In this document: piece after piece, positions 1-5,191 of the stretch | How positions within the stretch are numbered: position 1 is the first letter of the stretch | Layout of the letters: each line of letters begins with the position of its first letter | The notes under the pieces: model-generated | The model's database searches: none | Told to the model about the DNA's origin: nothing | What the model saw: only the letters and a program-made list of their open reading frames with translations | Source: an uncultured bacterium | GTDB lineage: Bacteria > Bdellovibrionota_C > UBA2361 > CAKMMH01 | DNA length: 5,191 nt | Direction: 5' to 3' | Assembly (NCBI GenBank): GCA_927798255.1 | Contig: CAKMMH010000134.1 | Coordinates: forward strand, 1-5,191 | Made by a program: the position numbers and the translations under genes

Positions 1-68
1 AAAAAATATAAAGTGAATAATATAAAAATATAAAAATACAAGCAAGTGTAGATCTTTTAAAACAAGAT

Positions 69-102
69 AAAAAAATCACATTAAATTTTATAATAATGCG
101 AT
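69..102 (-). terminator. Intrinsic terminator of the GNAT-nitroreductase gene
   Basis: Read on the minus strand, ATCGCATTA (102-94) pairs over nine positions with TAATGTGAT (83-75), with one G-U wobble and a 10-nt loop (93-84). The T at the foot of the stem runs directly into six more Ts (74-69). This is the standard layout of a rho-independent terminator. It lies 33 nt past the stop codon of the gene that ends at 135, so it should end that transcript. The plus strand has no T-run after the stem, so it should work in one direction only. Confidence 0.75.
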
Positions 103-134
103 AAAATGATTAGTTTAAAACGGTCGATATAATT

Positions 135-1232
135 TTACTCTACAAAAAACACTCTATCGTTTTTCCTAGGACTTGCCTTTGGTTTTTCGCCGTCAATGTA
201 ACCTATGATGCAATGCCCAGCCCCCTCATACTCATCGTTTATGCCAAGTGATTTTAAAAATTCTTTTCCCTCTTTTGTTTCAAATTCTTCTTTAGCGCGG
301 TGTATCCAGCAGCTTCCAAGCCCGAAACTATCCGAAGCTTGCATAAGATTTCCTATAACTAAACTTCCATCATAAAGCTTAGTGTGAGCATCCTTTTTAT
401 CAAGTACGATTAAAACAACTGGCGCTCCATAAAATGGATCAAAGGTTTCTCCCCATCCGCCAATTTTTGAATTTAATTTTGAAAGTTTATCTCTTTTTTC
501 TTTGTTAGTTACAGCGACAATTATTGAAGATTGCTCGCCATGCCCGCTTGCAGCGTAAAGTCCAGCTTCTATAATTTTTTCTATTATTTCTTTTGGAATC
601 ATTTTTGACTTAAATTTTCTAATGCTTCTTCTATCTTTTAGTGCCTTTATTATGCAATTATCAGAAACATAATGATTATTATTAAAATAATCTTCTTTAG
701 TAATAGAGTAGGTTACTCTATCTGTGATAGTTCCATTAGATAAAAGACAACTTTTTTTAATAGTACCCTCATAAAGCATATTAGCTTTTTGCATTACTTT
801 TCCAGAAGCTGGATTTTCTGGGGCGTGGTTTGCACAAATTACATTTAAGTTAACTTTTTCAAATAAGAATTGTATAATTTTATTTAGGGCTTCAGTCATT
901 ATTCCTTGTCCCCAAAATTCTTCACCTATCCAATAACCAAGTTCTGCTCGTAAAGTATTATCAGTTAGTATTGCTATTCCAATAAGTCCTATAACTTCAT
1001 TTGTTTCTTTTAAAGCTATTGCCCAATGATAAAAAGTATTTTCCTCATATTGCTGAGTCCATTTGGTAACTAATCCTTTAGTTTCATTAATATCTTTGTG
1101 AGCGCTCCATGTCATGTACTTAGTCACATTTTTATTTGATGCGTACTTATATAGACTTTCTGAGTCTTGTAAAGTTATTTTTCTTAAAATTAAGCGAGGA
1201 GTTTCTAAAGTTTGTGTTCCAAGATGGTTCAT
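135..1232 (-). CDS. GNAT acetyltransferase - FMN nitroreductase fusion protein
   Basis: A 365-residue protein with two complete domains. Residues 1-183 form a RimJ/RimL-type GNAT N-acetyltransferase: it opens with the family-typical LETPRLILR (9-17), and FWGQGIMTEA (106-115) is the acetyl-CoA pyrophosphate-binding loop. The domain ends at YSITKEDY, where free-standing relatives usually end. Residues about 190-365 form a small NfsB-like nitroreductase. RRSIR (201-205) is the FMN phosphate-binding motif, and GHGEQSS (230-236) and GLGSCWIHRAKE (304-315) are conserved in the family. Its length of about 175 residues equals a stand-alone enzyme. Expected activities are acetyl transfer from acetyl-CoA to an unknown amine or protein N-terminus, and NAD(P)H-dependent two-electron reduction of nitro- or quinone-type substrates; neither substrate can be read from the sequence. 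No signal peptide or membrane segment is visible, so it is probably cytosolic. ATG at 1232 is chosen because an in-frame stop lies at 1248-1250 and AAGGA lies 10 nt upstream. By hand count the nitroreductase part is about 36% G+C and the GNAT part about 30%. I infer a fairly recent fusion of two genes; the domain assignments are secure. Confidence 0.88.
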   Translation of the reverse strand: MNHLGTQTLETPRLILRKITLQDSESLYKYASNKNVTKYMTWSAHKDINETKGLVTKWTQQYEENTFYHWAIALKETNEVIGLIGIAILTDNTLRAELGYWIGEEFWGQGIMTEALNKIIQFLFEKVNLNVICANHAPENPASGKVMQKANMLYEGTIKKSCLLSNGTITDRVTYSITKEDYFNNNHYVSDNCIIKALKDRRSIRKFKSKMIPKEIIEKIIEAGLYAASGHGEQSSIIVAVTNKEKRDKLSKLNSKIGGWGETFDPFYGAPVVLIVLDKKDAHTKLYDGSLVIGNLMQASDSFGLGSCWIHRAKEEFETKEGKEFLKSLGINDEYEGAGHCIIGYIDGEKPKASPRKNDRVFFVE

Positions 1233-1242
1233 GTGATGGTTT

Positions 1243-1247
1243 TCCTT
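1243..1247 (-). promoter_or_regulatory. Ribosome binding site of the fusion gene
   Basis: Minus-strand AAGGA inside AAAAGGAAAA lies 10 nt before the ATG at 1232. It is the clearest Shine-Dalgarno match in the window and supports starting translation at the GNAT domain. Confidence 0.6.
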
Positions 1248-1280
1248 TTACAAAAATTGTATATATTAGCAAGAATATAT

Positions 1281-1286
1281 ATTATA
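1281..1286 (-). promoter_or_regulatory. Candidate -10 box for the fusion gene
   Basis: A perfect TATAAT on the minus strand lies 48 nt upstream of the start codon. The -35 hexamer at 17-bp spacing (CGATTT, 1304-1309) is poor. An alternative pairing is TTGATT (1295-1300) with TATTCT (1272-1277), also at 17 bp. The region is so A/T-rich that chance boxes are expected, so the assignment is tentative. Confidence 0.35.
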
Positions 1287-1299
1287 TAGCTTAAAATCA

Positions 1300-1310
1300 A
1301 CGAAAATCGT
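1300..1310. promoter_or_regulatory. Small inverted repeat in the divergent spacer
   Basis: ACGA-AAA-TCGT forms a short symmetric site between the divergent fusion gene and hydE. It overlaps the probable -35 zone of the fusion gene and lies 56 bp before the hydE start. It could be an operator half-site pair for a shared regulator, but four-base arms can arise by chance. Confidence 0.2.
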
Positions 1311-1366
1311 ATTAAAGTTTAAATATTTCAGTATAGTTTTACCAAAAATAAGGTATTATAGAGTTT

Positions 1367-2371
1367 ATGCAAATCTCATCAAAAAAGGACATTATAGAAA
1401 TTTTAAAAGATGACAGTATTAACGAAGAACTTTTTTCTTATGCAGATAGTGTAAGAAAAAAGTATGTCGGAGATGAAATTCATTTAAGAGGATTAATAGA
1501 GTTTTCTAATTATTGTAAAAATACTTGTAAGTATTGCGGGCTAAGATGCGAAAATAAAAATATTGAGCGATACAGAATTTTAGAAGATGAAATATTAGAA
1601 CATGCAAAAAATGCTGCAAATTTAGGATTTAAAACAATAGTGCTTCAGTCTGGGGAAGATAACTACTACACTGTAAATAGAATATGTAATATTATTTCTG
1701 TAATTAAGAAATTAAATGTTGCATTAACTTTAAGTATTGGTGAAAAAACTTTTGAAGAATATAAAGCCTATAAAGATGCTGGGGCTGATCGTTATTTAAT
1801 AAGAATTGAAACAACTGATGAAAATTTGTATAGCAAAATGCATCCAGGAATGAGTCTTGAAAATAGAAAGCGATGTTTAAGAGATTTAAAAACTTTAGGC
1901 TATGAAGTAGGAAGTGGATGCTTAGTTGGGCTTCCAAATCAAAGCATCGAATCCCTTGCAGATGATATTTTATTTTTTAAAGAAATAGGGGCTGATATGA
2001 TAGGCGTCGGGCCTTTTATTCCTCATCCTGATACTCCGCTAAAAGATGCAAGCAAAGGAAGTTTCTTTTTAGCTCTAAAAGTTATGGCAATAACTAGAAT
2101 ACTTTTGAAAGATATAAATATTCCTGCAACTACTGCAATGGAATCTATACAAAAAGATGGAAGAATTATTGCACTTCAATCTGGTGCAAATGTCGTGATG
2201 CCAAATGTTACAACAACTGAGTATCGTCAAAAATATGAAATTTATAAGGGAAAAGCTTGTATTAATGAAAATCCTACAAAATGTTTAGGTTGTATCACAA
2301 ATAAAATTAAATTGATAGGCCGAAGCGTTTCTAAAGATTTTGGGTCACATAAAAAAGTAGCAAAAGAATAA
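1367..2371 (+). CDS. hydE: [FeFe]-hydrogenase maturase HydE (radical SAM)
   Basis: A 334-residue cytosolic radical-SAM enzyme, close to the usual HydE length of about 350. HydE works with HydG and HydF to build the diiron subcluster of the [FeFe]-hydrogenase H-cluster; it is understood to act on the HydG-made organometallic precursor before HydF-bound assembly. C50-x3-C54-x2-C57 binds the SAM-cleaving [4Fe-4S] cluster and sits in the HydE-typical context HLRGLIEFSNYC. LQSGED (93-98), ADRYLIRIET (140-149), VGLPNQS, VGPFIPHPDTP and IPATTAM are all HydE signatures that I recognise from the Thermotoga maritima protein. A C-terminal triad C298-x7-C306-x2-C309 matches the accessory cluster site of that enzyme. 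The T. maritima RHET motif reads RIET here. The related PylB and BioB lack this combination of motifs. ATG at 1367 is chosen because an in-frame TAA lies at 1349. The ribosome site is weak (GAG 3 nt before the start, AAGG 13 nt before). No other maturase or hydrogenase gene is in the window. Confidence 0.95.
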   Translation: MQISSKKDIIEILKDDSINEELFSYADSVRKKYVGDEIHLRGLIEFSNYCKNTCKYCGLRCENKNIERYRILEDEILEHAKNAANLGFKTIVLQSGEDNYYTVNRICNIISVIKKLNVALTLSIGEKTFEEYKAYKDAGADRYLIRIETTDENLYSKMHPGMSLENRKRCLRDLKTLGYEVGSGCLVGLPNQSIESLADDILFFKEIGADMIGVGPFIPHPDTPLKDASKGSFFLALKVMAITRILLKDINIPATTAMESIQKDGRIIALQSGANVVMPNVTTTEYRQKYEIYKGKACINENPTKCLGCITNKIKLIGRSVSKDFGSHKKVAKE

Positions 2372-2377
2372 ATTTTC

Positions 2378-2406
2378 TCAAGCTTTTATGATTAAAAACA
2401 ACTTGA
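2378..2406 (+). terminator. Weak hairpin after hydE, possible terminator
   Basis: TCAAG (2378-2382) pairs with CTTGA (2402-2406), and TTTTA (2384-2388) pairs with TAAAA (2393-2397) around a TGAT loop. The two helices are separated by an unequal internal loop (C against ACAA). It starts 7 nt after the hydE stop codon, where a terminator is expected. It is A/T-rich and followed only by TTATTAATGTT rather than a clean T-run, so its efficiency is doubtful. Confidence 0.25.
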
Positions 2407-2437
2407 TTATTAATGTTCTTGATAGAAAATGTAGCTA

Positions 2438-2504
2438 TTTCAACAGTTTGGCAAAAACGACAATGCTATGTTGTTTTTGCCGAAAATAATGTATGGTGTT
2501 GAAA
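2438..2504. repeat. Nested inverted repeat with a 16-bp stem
   Basis: The inner element is a 16-bp stem, 2447-2462 against 2469-2484, with two G-U wobbles and a 6-nt loop (ATGCTA, 2463-2468). Around it, TTTCAACA (2438-2445) is the exact reverse complement of TGTTGAAA (2497-2504). The outer arm is 1 nt from the inner stem on the left and 12 nt on the right, so the structure is asymmetric. There is no T-run on either side, so it is not a canonical intrinsic terminator. It could be a structured RNA end, a dispersed palindromic (REP- or MITE-like) element, or a protein-binding palindrome. The inverted symmetry is certain; the role is unknown. Confidence 0.7.
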
Positions 2505-2600
2505 AATAAAGAAATTTTATCTGTTTGAAGCATAAATGTATAGTTATAAAAATTCTATTTTTTACTGATACCAAATACCAATTTTTGTCATATAACTTAT

Positions 2601-2680
2601 AAAAATATGCATTTTTTAGAAAAATAGGGTCGAAAAATATGCATTTTTATGTTATAAAAGTCCTAAAAATATGCATTTTT
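2601..2680. repeat. Three identical 16-bp repeats phased at exactly 32 bp
   Basis: AAAAATATGCATTTTT occurs without any change at 2601-2616, 2633-2648 and 2665-2680. The two 16-bp gaps are unrelated to each other in sequence. Each unit is nearly palindromic around ATGCAT. The 32-bp period is about three helical turns, so all copies face the same side of the DNA. The last copy ends 28 bp before the ATPase start codon. I infer a set of operator sites for a DNA-binding protein controlling this gene. A degenerate relative, 11 of 16 matching, lies at 2571-2586. The units are too short and too few for a CRISPR array. Confidence 0.8.
2630..2658 (+). promoter_or_regulatory. Candidate promoter of the ATPase gene inside the repeat array
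   Basis: TCGAAA (2630-2635) and TATAAA (2653-2658) are separated by 17 bp, giving four and five matches to the two consensus hexamers. The -35 would overlap the second repeat and the start point would fall at about 2665, on the third repeat. Proteins bound to the repeats would then block transcription. In such A/T-rich DNA other pairings are possible. Confidence 0.35.
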
Positions 2681-2708
2681 AAAATATATTCAATAAAATT
2701 AACTAGTT

Positions 2709-4013
2709 ATGTTAAAAAGAAAAATTTACAATAAATTATTAGCTTGGAAAGGGAAAAAAGATAATAAAGGGTGCCTTTTACTAAAAGGTGCTAGACAAGT
2801 TGGTAAATCTTTTATTGTGGATTATTTTGCAAAAGAGAACTATCAAAGTTATATAAAAATTAATTTTATAGAAACTCCAAAATTAAAAGAAATTTTTAAT
2901 GGGGAACTAACTTCTAGTGAGATTTTAAAACGTATTTCTCTTAGTCTTGCAGATATTAAATTTATAAAGGGAAGTACCCTTATTTTTCTTGATGAAATTC
3001 AAGAATGTAAAGAAGCAAGAACTGCCTTAAAATTTTTAGCTAATAATGATGATTTTGATGTCATTGCATCTGGTTCTCTTCTAGGGATAAGTTACAAAGA
3101 GGTTTCTTCAATTCCTGTAGGATATGAAACACATTTAATGATGTATCCATTAGATTTTGAAGAATTTTTATGGGGCGTCGGATACGATAAACAAGCAATT
3201 TTAAATTTAAAAAGCTTTTTTGATAATAAAGAAATCATTCCTCAAGTTATCCATGAAAATATGTTAAAACTTATAAGGGAATATATCGCAGTAGGGGGAA
3301 TGCCTGCAGTAGTAAATACGTATTTAGCATCAAAAAATTTTAGTGAAGTACATAATGAGCAACAAAAAATTCTTGATAGTTACTTTGATGATATTTCTAA
3401 ATATGCATCAACCACGGAGAAACCAAAGGTAAAAAATTGTTATCTTGCTATCCCTAAGGAACTTGCAAAAGAAAATAAAAAATTTAAGTTTTCCACGGTT
3501 GAAAAGAAAGCTACTGCAAGAAAATATAAAAACTCTATTGAGTGGTTAAGGGGTTCTAATTTAGTAAATCTTTGTTATAACGTAAGCACACCAAGTTTTC
3601 CTCTTAATGCTTATGAAAAACTTGATATGTATAAGATTTATTTAAACGACATCGGGCTTCTTATAGCGATGTATGGATTTGAAATGAAAAAAGCGATTGT
3701 TGATGATACATTAGAAGGACCAATAAAAGGTGGAATTTATGAAAACTTACTTTCATGCATGTTAATACAATTAGGATATAAATTATATTATTTTAGAAAT
3801 GACAATGGCTCTACAGAAATAGAATTTTTAATATCAAAAGAAACAAAGATTATACCAATAGAAGTAAAGGCTAAAAAAGGGCGTACGCTTTCTTTAGATA
3901 AAATTTTATCTTTAAATGAAATCCCTTATGGTTACAAATTTTCTGCAAACAATATAGGAATTATTGATAAAAAAATTACTATGCCTGTTTATATGGCTAT
4001 GTTTTTAAAATAA
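2709..4013 (+). CDS. AAA_14 / DUF4143 family ATPase
   Basis: A 434-residue protein of the widespread family usually annotated only as ATP-binding protein. The N-terminal P-loop domain has Walker A GARQVGKS (27-34), Walker B TLIFLDEIQ (90-98) and the sensor-like VIASGSLLG (118-126). The middle carries the family motif VGGMPAVV. The C-terminal DUF4143 region is PD-(D/E)XK nuclease-like: a helix with YEN (E345), then TEIEF (E370, E372) and PIEVKAKKG (E385, K387), which together resemble the E...(D/E)...ExK metal site. The length is normal for the family and every core motif is intact, so it is probably functional. The biological role is not established; members are often multicopy, and roles in mobile elements or defence have been suggested but are not shown here. 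No antitoxin-like or nuclease partner adjoins it. Only this ATG is possible, because an in-frame TAA lies at 2700-2702. There is no recognisable Shine-Dalgarno sequence before the start. The repeats just upstream suggest dedicated transcriptional control. Confidence 0.88.
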   Translation: MLKRKIYNKLLAWKGKKDNKGCLLLKGARQVGKSFIVDYFAKENYQSYIKINFIETPKLKEIFNGELTSSEILKRISLSLADIKFIKGSTLIFLDEIQECKEARTALKFLANNDDFDVIASGSLLGISYKEVSSIPVGYETHLMMYPLDFEEFLWGVGYDKQAILNLKSFFDNKEIIPQVIHENMLKLIREYIAVGGMPAVVNTYLASKNFSEVHNEQQKILDSYFDDISKYASTTEKPKVKNCYLAIPKELAKENKKFKFSTVEKKATARKYKNSIEWLRGSNLVNLCYNVSTPSFPLNAYEKLDMYKIYLNDIGLLIAMYGFEMKKAIVDDTLEGPIKGGIYENLLSCMLIQLGYKLYYFRNDNGSTEIEFLISKETKIIPIEVKAKKGRTLSLDKILSLNEIPYGYKFSANNIGIIDKKITMPVYMAMFLK

Positions 4014-4020
4014 ATAATTT

Positions 4021-4128
4021 AGGTTTTGCGTATTAGGAATTCAAGGCTATAGGTATTTAAAAGCTGATTGCAGAGAAATATCTATATCAGATTTTTTAAA
4101 ATGGCTAGCTATTAAAAAGATGAAATAG
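4021..4128 (+). pseudogene. Possible gene remnant, 36-codon open segment without a start
   Basis: After an in-frame TAA, an open stretch runs to TAG at 4126-4128 and reads like ordinary protein, including GYRYLKADCREISIS and DFLKWLAIKK. It has no start codon near its beginning and no ribosome site, and it sits between two convergent genes. It may be the 3' end of a gene whose front is lost. I recognise no family, and a stretch of 36 codons can stay open by chance. Confidence 0.2.
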
Positions 4129-4134
4129 CATATA

Positions 4135-5191
4135 TTATTTCACCTCATCAATAATTCCACCTGCTACTACGATATCTCCATCATAAATCACAACTGATTG
4201 TCCCTGTGTGATTGATTTTTGAAATTCATTAAAGGTAACGCTTAATTTATCGTCTATAACTTTTACTTCGCATTCTCTTACCTTTTGGGCAGAGCGAATT
4301 TTTGCAAGATAATTTCCGTCTTTAATTTTCGTTCCTTGTGGATAGTTTACCTCTTTTGCAATTAATGATTTTTTAAATGTACTATCAATATCACCAACAA
4401 CAACTGTATTTGTGTTTTTATCAAGTTTTATTACATATAAAGGTTTGCTTGCTGCGATGCCAATTCCTCTTCTTTGTCCAATAGTAAAATTCCAAATTCC
4501 TTTATGCTTTCCTAAAATTTTTCCATCAGTATCTACAATGTTTCCTTCTTTTTCTTCTACTTCTAAAAGTTCGTTATAATCTCCCTCATAGAAATCTTGG
4601 CTATCTGGTTTATCTGATACTTCAAGCCCTATGCTTTTTGCAAATTCTCTAACATCTGTTTTTAAATATTCCCCAAGTGGCATTAAGATATTTTTTAACT
4701 TTTCTTGAGTAAGCTTATATAAAAAATATGACTGGTCTTTTGTCTTATCTTTTGCAGTAGCTAAGTAATACACATTATTTTTTTCAATAATTCTAGCGTA
4801 ATGACCTGTTGCAAATTTATCAAATGTAATTCCTTTTTCTTTTGCAATTAAAGGAAGCACTCCAAATTTAATTAATGAGTTACAACGAATACAAGGGTTT
4901 GGGGTTCTTCCGCTTAAATATTCATCTTTAAAATATTTTAACACTATTTCATCATATTCTTTTGAGCAATCAATTGGAAAGTAGGGGATATCAAGATGTT
5001 TTGAAATTTTTGTTGCCGCCTCAACATCTTTTTTTTCATCAGGCCCAAGACAAGCACCATGAGTTCCTTTTTGAGGCGTAACTTTTCTATCTCCCCAAAT
5101 CATCATCGTAGCACCAATAACATCATAGCCTTGTTTTTTAAGAAGTGCTGCAGTTACCGCTGAGTCAACTCCACCTGATAGTCCTACTAAT
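4135..5191 (-). CDS. mnmA: tRNA-specific 2-thiouridylase MnmA, 5' end cut by window edge
   Basis: MnmA adenylates and thiolates C2 of the wobble uridine in tRNA-Lys, -Glu and -Gln (s2U34). The reading frame does not begin at the ATG at 5106: it stays open to the window edge and the upstream codons give LVGLSGGVDS (5161-5190), the ATP-binding PP-loop. That makes 351 visible residues, against 368 in E. coli, so only a few N-terminal residues are missing. Other family motifs (visible numbering) are HGACLGPDE (44-52), SGRTPNPCIRCN (93-104), ATGHYARI (127-134), DQSYFLYKL (152-160) and WNFTIGQRRGIGI (233-245), followed by the C-terminal beta-barrel region with KIRSAQKVREC. C103 aligns with the catalytic Cys102 of E. 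coli. The second catalytic cysteine (E. coli Cys199, motif SQ-x-ICF) is replaced by Tyr in DSQDFYEGDY (196-205), whereas C47 and a CxxC pair (C100, C103) are present. I infer a variant subclass, possibly with a metal or Fe-S site; the family assignment is secure. Confidence 0.93.
   Translation of the reverse strand, partial: LVGLSGGVDSAVTAALLKKQGYDVIGATMMIWGDRKVTPQKGTHGACLGPDEKKDVEAATKISKHLDIPYFPIDCSKEYDEIVLKYFKDEYLSGRTPNPCIRCNSLIKFGVLPLIAKEKGITFDKFATGHYARIIEKNNVYYLATAKDKTKDQSYFLYKLTQEKLKNILMPLGEYLKTDVREFAKSIGLEVSDKPDSQDFYEGDYNELLEVEEKEGNIVDTDGKILGKHKGIWNFTIGQRRGIGIAASKPLYVIKLDKNTNTVVVGDIDSTFKKSLIAKEVNYPQGTKIKDGNYLAKIRSAQKVRECEVKVIDDKLSVTFNEFQKSITQGQSVVIYDGDIVVAGGIIDEVK

Larger units (their letters stand above)
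2372..2708. other. 337-bp A/T-rich intergenic region with structured elements
   Basis: No credible gene is present. From left to right the region holds a weak hairpin just after hydE, a nested inverted repeat (2438-2504), an A/T-rich stretch, and a 32-bp-phased repeat array with a possible promoter before the ATPase gene. The inverted repeat and the array are described separately. Confidence 0.7.

Noticed and set aside
1704..1937. Open frame of 77 codons on the minus strand inside hydE.
   Set aside because: It is antisense to well-conserved HydE sequence, has no family resemblance and has low-complexity composition.
2388..2489. A 33-codon open frame (ATG at 2388) running through the 16-bp stem.
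   Set aside because: It has no ribosome site, its sequence is dictated by the inverted repeat, and the peptide resembles no family I know.
2601..2680. Short repeats with equal-length gaps, considered as a CRISPR array.
   Set aside because: Units of 16 bp with 16-bp gaps and only three copies are outside the CRISPR range. The units are A/T palindromes next to a promoter and no cas gene is present.
4080..4097. ATCT-ATATC-AGAT followed by a T-run, a possible terminator for the ATPase gene.
   Set aside because: The stem is only 4 A/T-rich base pairs, probably too weak to be called.
4108..4129. GCTATT ... AATAGC hairpin downstream of mnmA, considered as its terminator.
   Set aside because: A 6-bp A/T-rich stem with a 10-nt loop and no T-run directly after it on the minus strand.
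5104..5106. ATG at 5106 as the start of mnmA.
   Set aside because: The same frame continues upstream and encodes the SGGVDS PP-loop, which the enzyme needs, so the true start is beyond the window.

Overview
The window is AT-rich (roughly 30% G+C by eye) with four gene-sized coding regions and long A/T-rich spacers. It reads as chromosomal DNA of an anaerobic, low-GC bacterium. The hydE gene implies an [FeFe]-hydrogenase, the nitroreductase half of the first gene is of a type common in clostridia and other anaerobes, and AAA_14/DUF4143 ATPases are frequent in anaerobic gut-type bacteria. Clostridia, Elusimicrobia/Endomicrobium-like bacteria and low-GC spirochaetes all fit, and I cannot choose between them from sequence alone.

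Layout. Positions 1-134 are a non-coding tail holding a convincing intrinsic terminator (69-102, minus strand). Positions 135-1232 (minus) encode one continuous 365-residue protein made of a complete GNAT acetyltransferase followed by a complete FMN nitroreductase. A 134-bp divergent spacer (1233-1366) carries a ribosome-binding site, a TATAAT box and a small ACGA/TCGT inverted repeat. Positions 1367-2371 (plus) are hydE, the radical-SAM maturase of [FeFe]-hydrogenase, with both cysteine sets intact. Positions 2372-2708 are a 337-bp intergenic region with two notable structures: a nested inverted repeat around a 16-bp stem (2438-2504), and three identical copies of AAAAATATGCATTTTT spaced exactly 32 bp apart (2601-2680) just upstream of the next gene. 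Positions 2709-4013 (plus) encode an AAA_14/DUF4143 ATPase with intact Walker motifs and an intact nuclease-like C-terminal motif. Positions 4014-4134 separate two convergent genes and hold a 36-codon open segment without a start codon, possibly a gene remnant. Positions 4135-5191 (minus) are mnmA, the tRNA 2-thiouridylase, complete except for a few N-terminal residues beyond the window edge.

The genes do not form one pathway or operon. Each appears to be its own transcription unit: hydE is divergent from the fusion gene and convergent gene ends separate the ATPase from mnmA. The parts most deserving attention are the helically phased repeat array before the ATPase, the GNAT-nitroreductase fusion with its junction, the nested hairpin, and the unusual cysteine pattern of MnmA.
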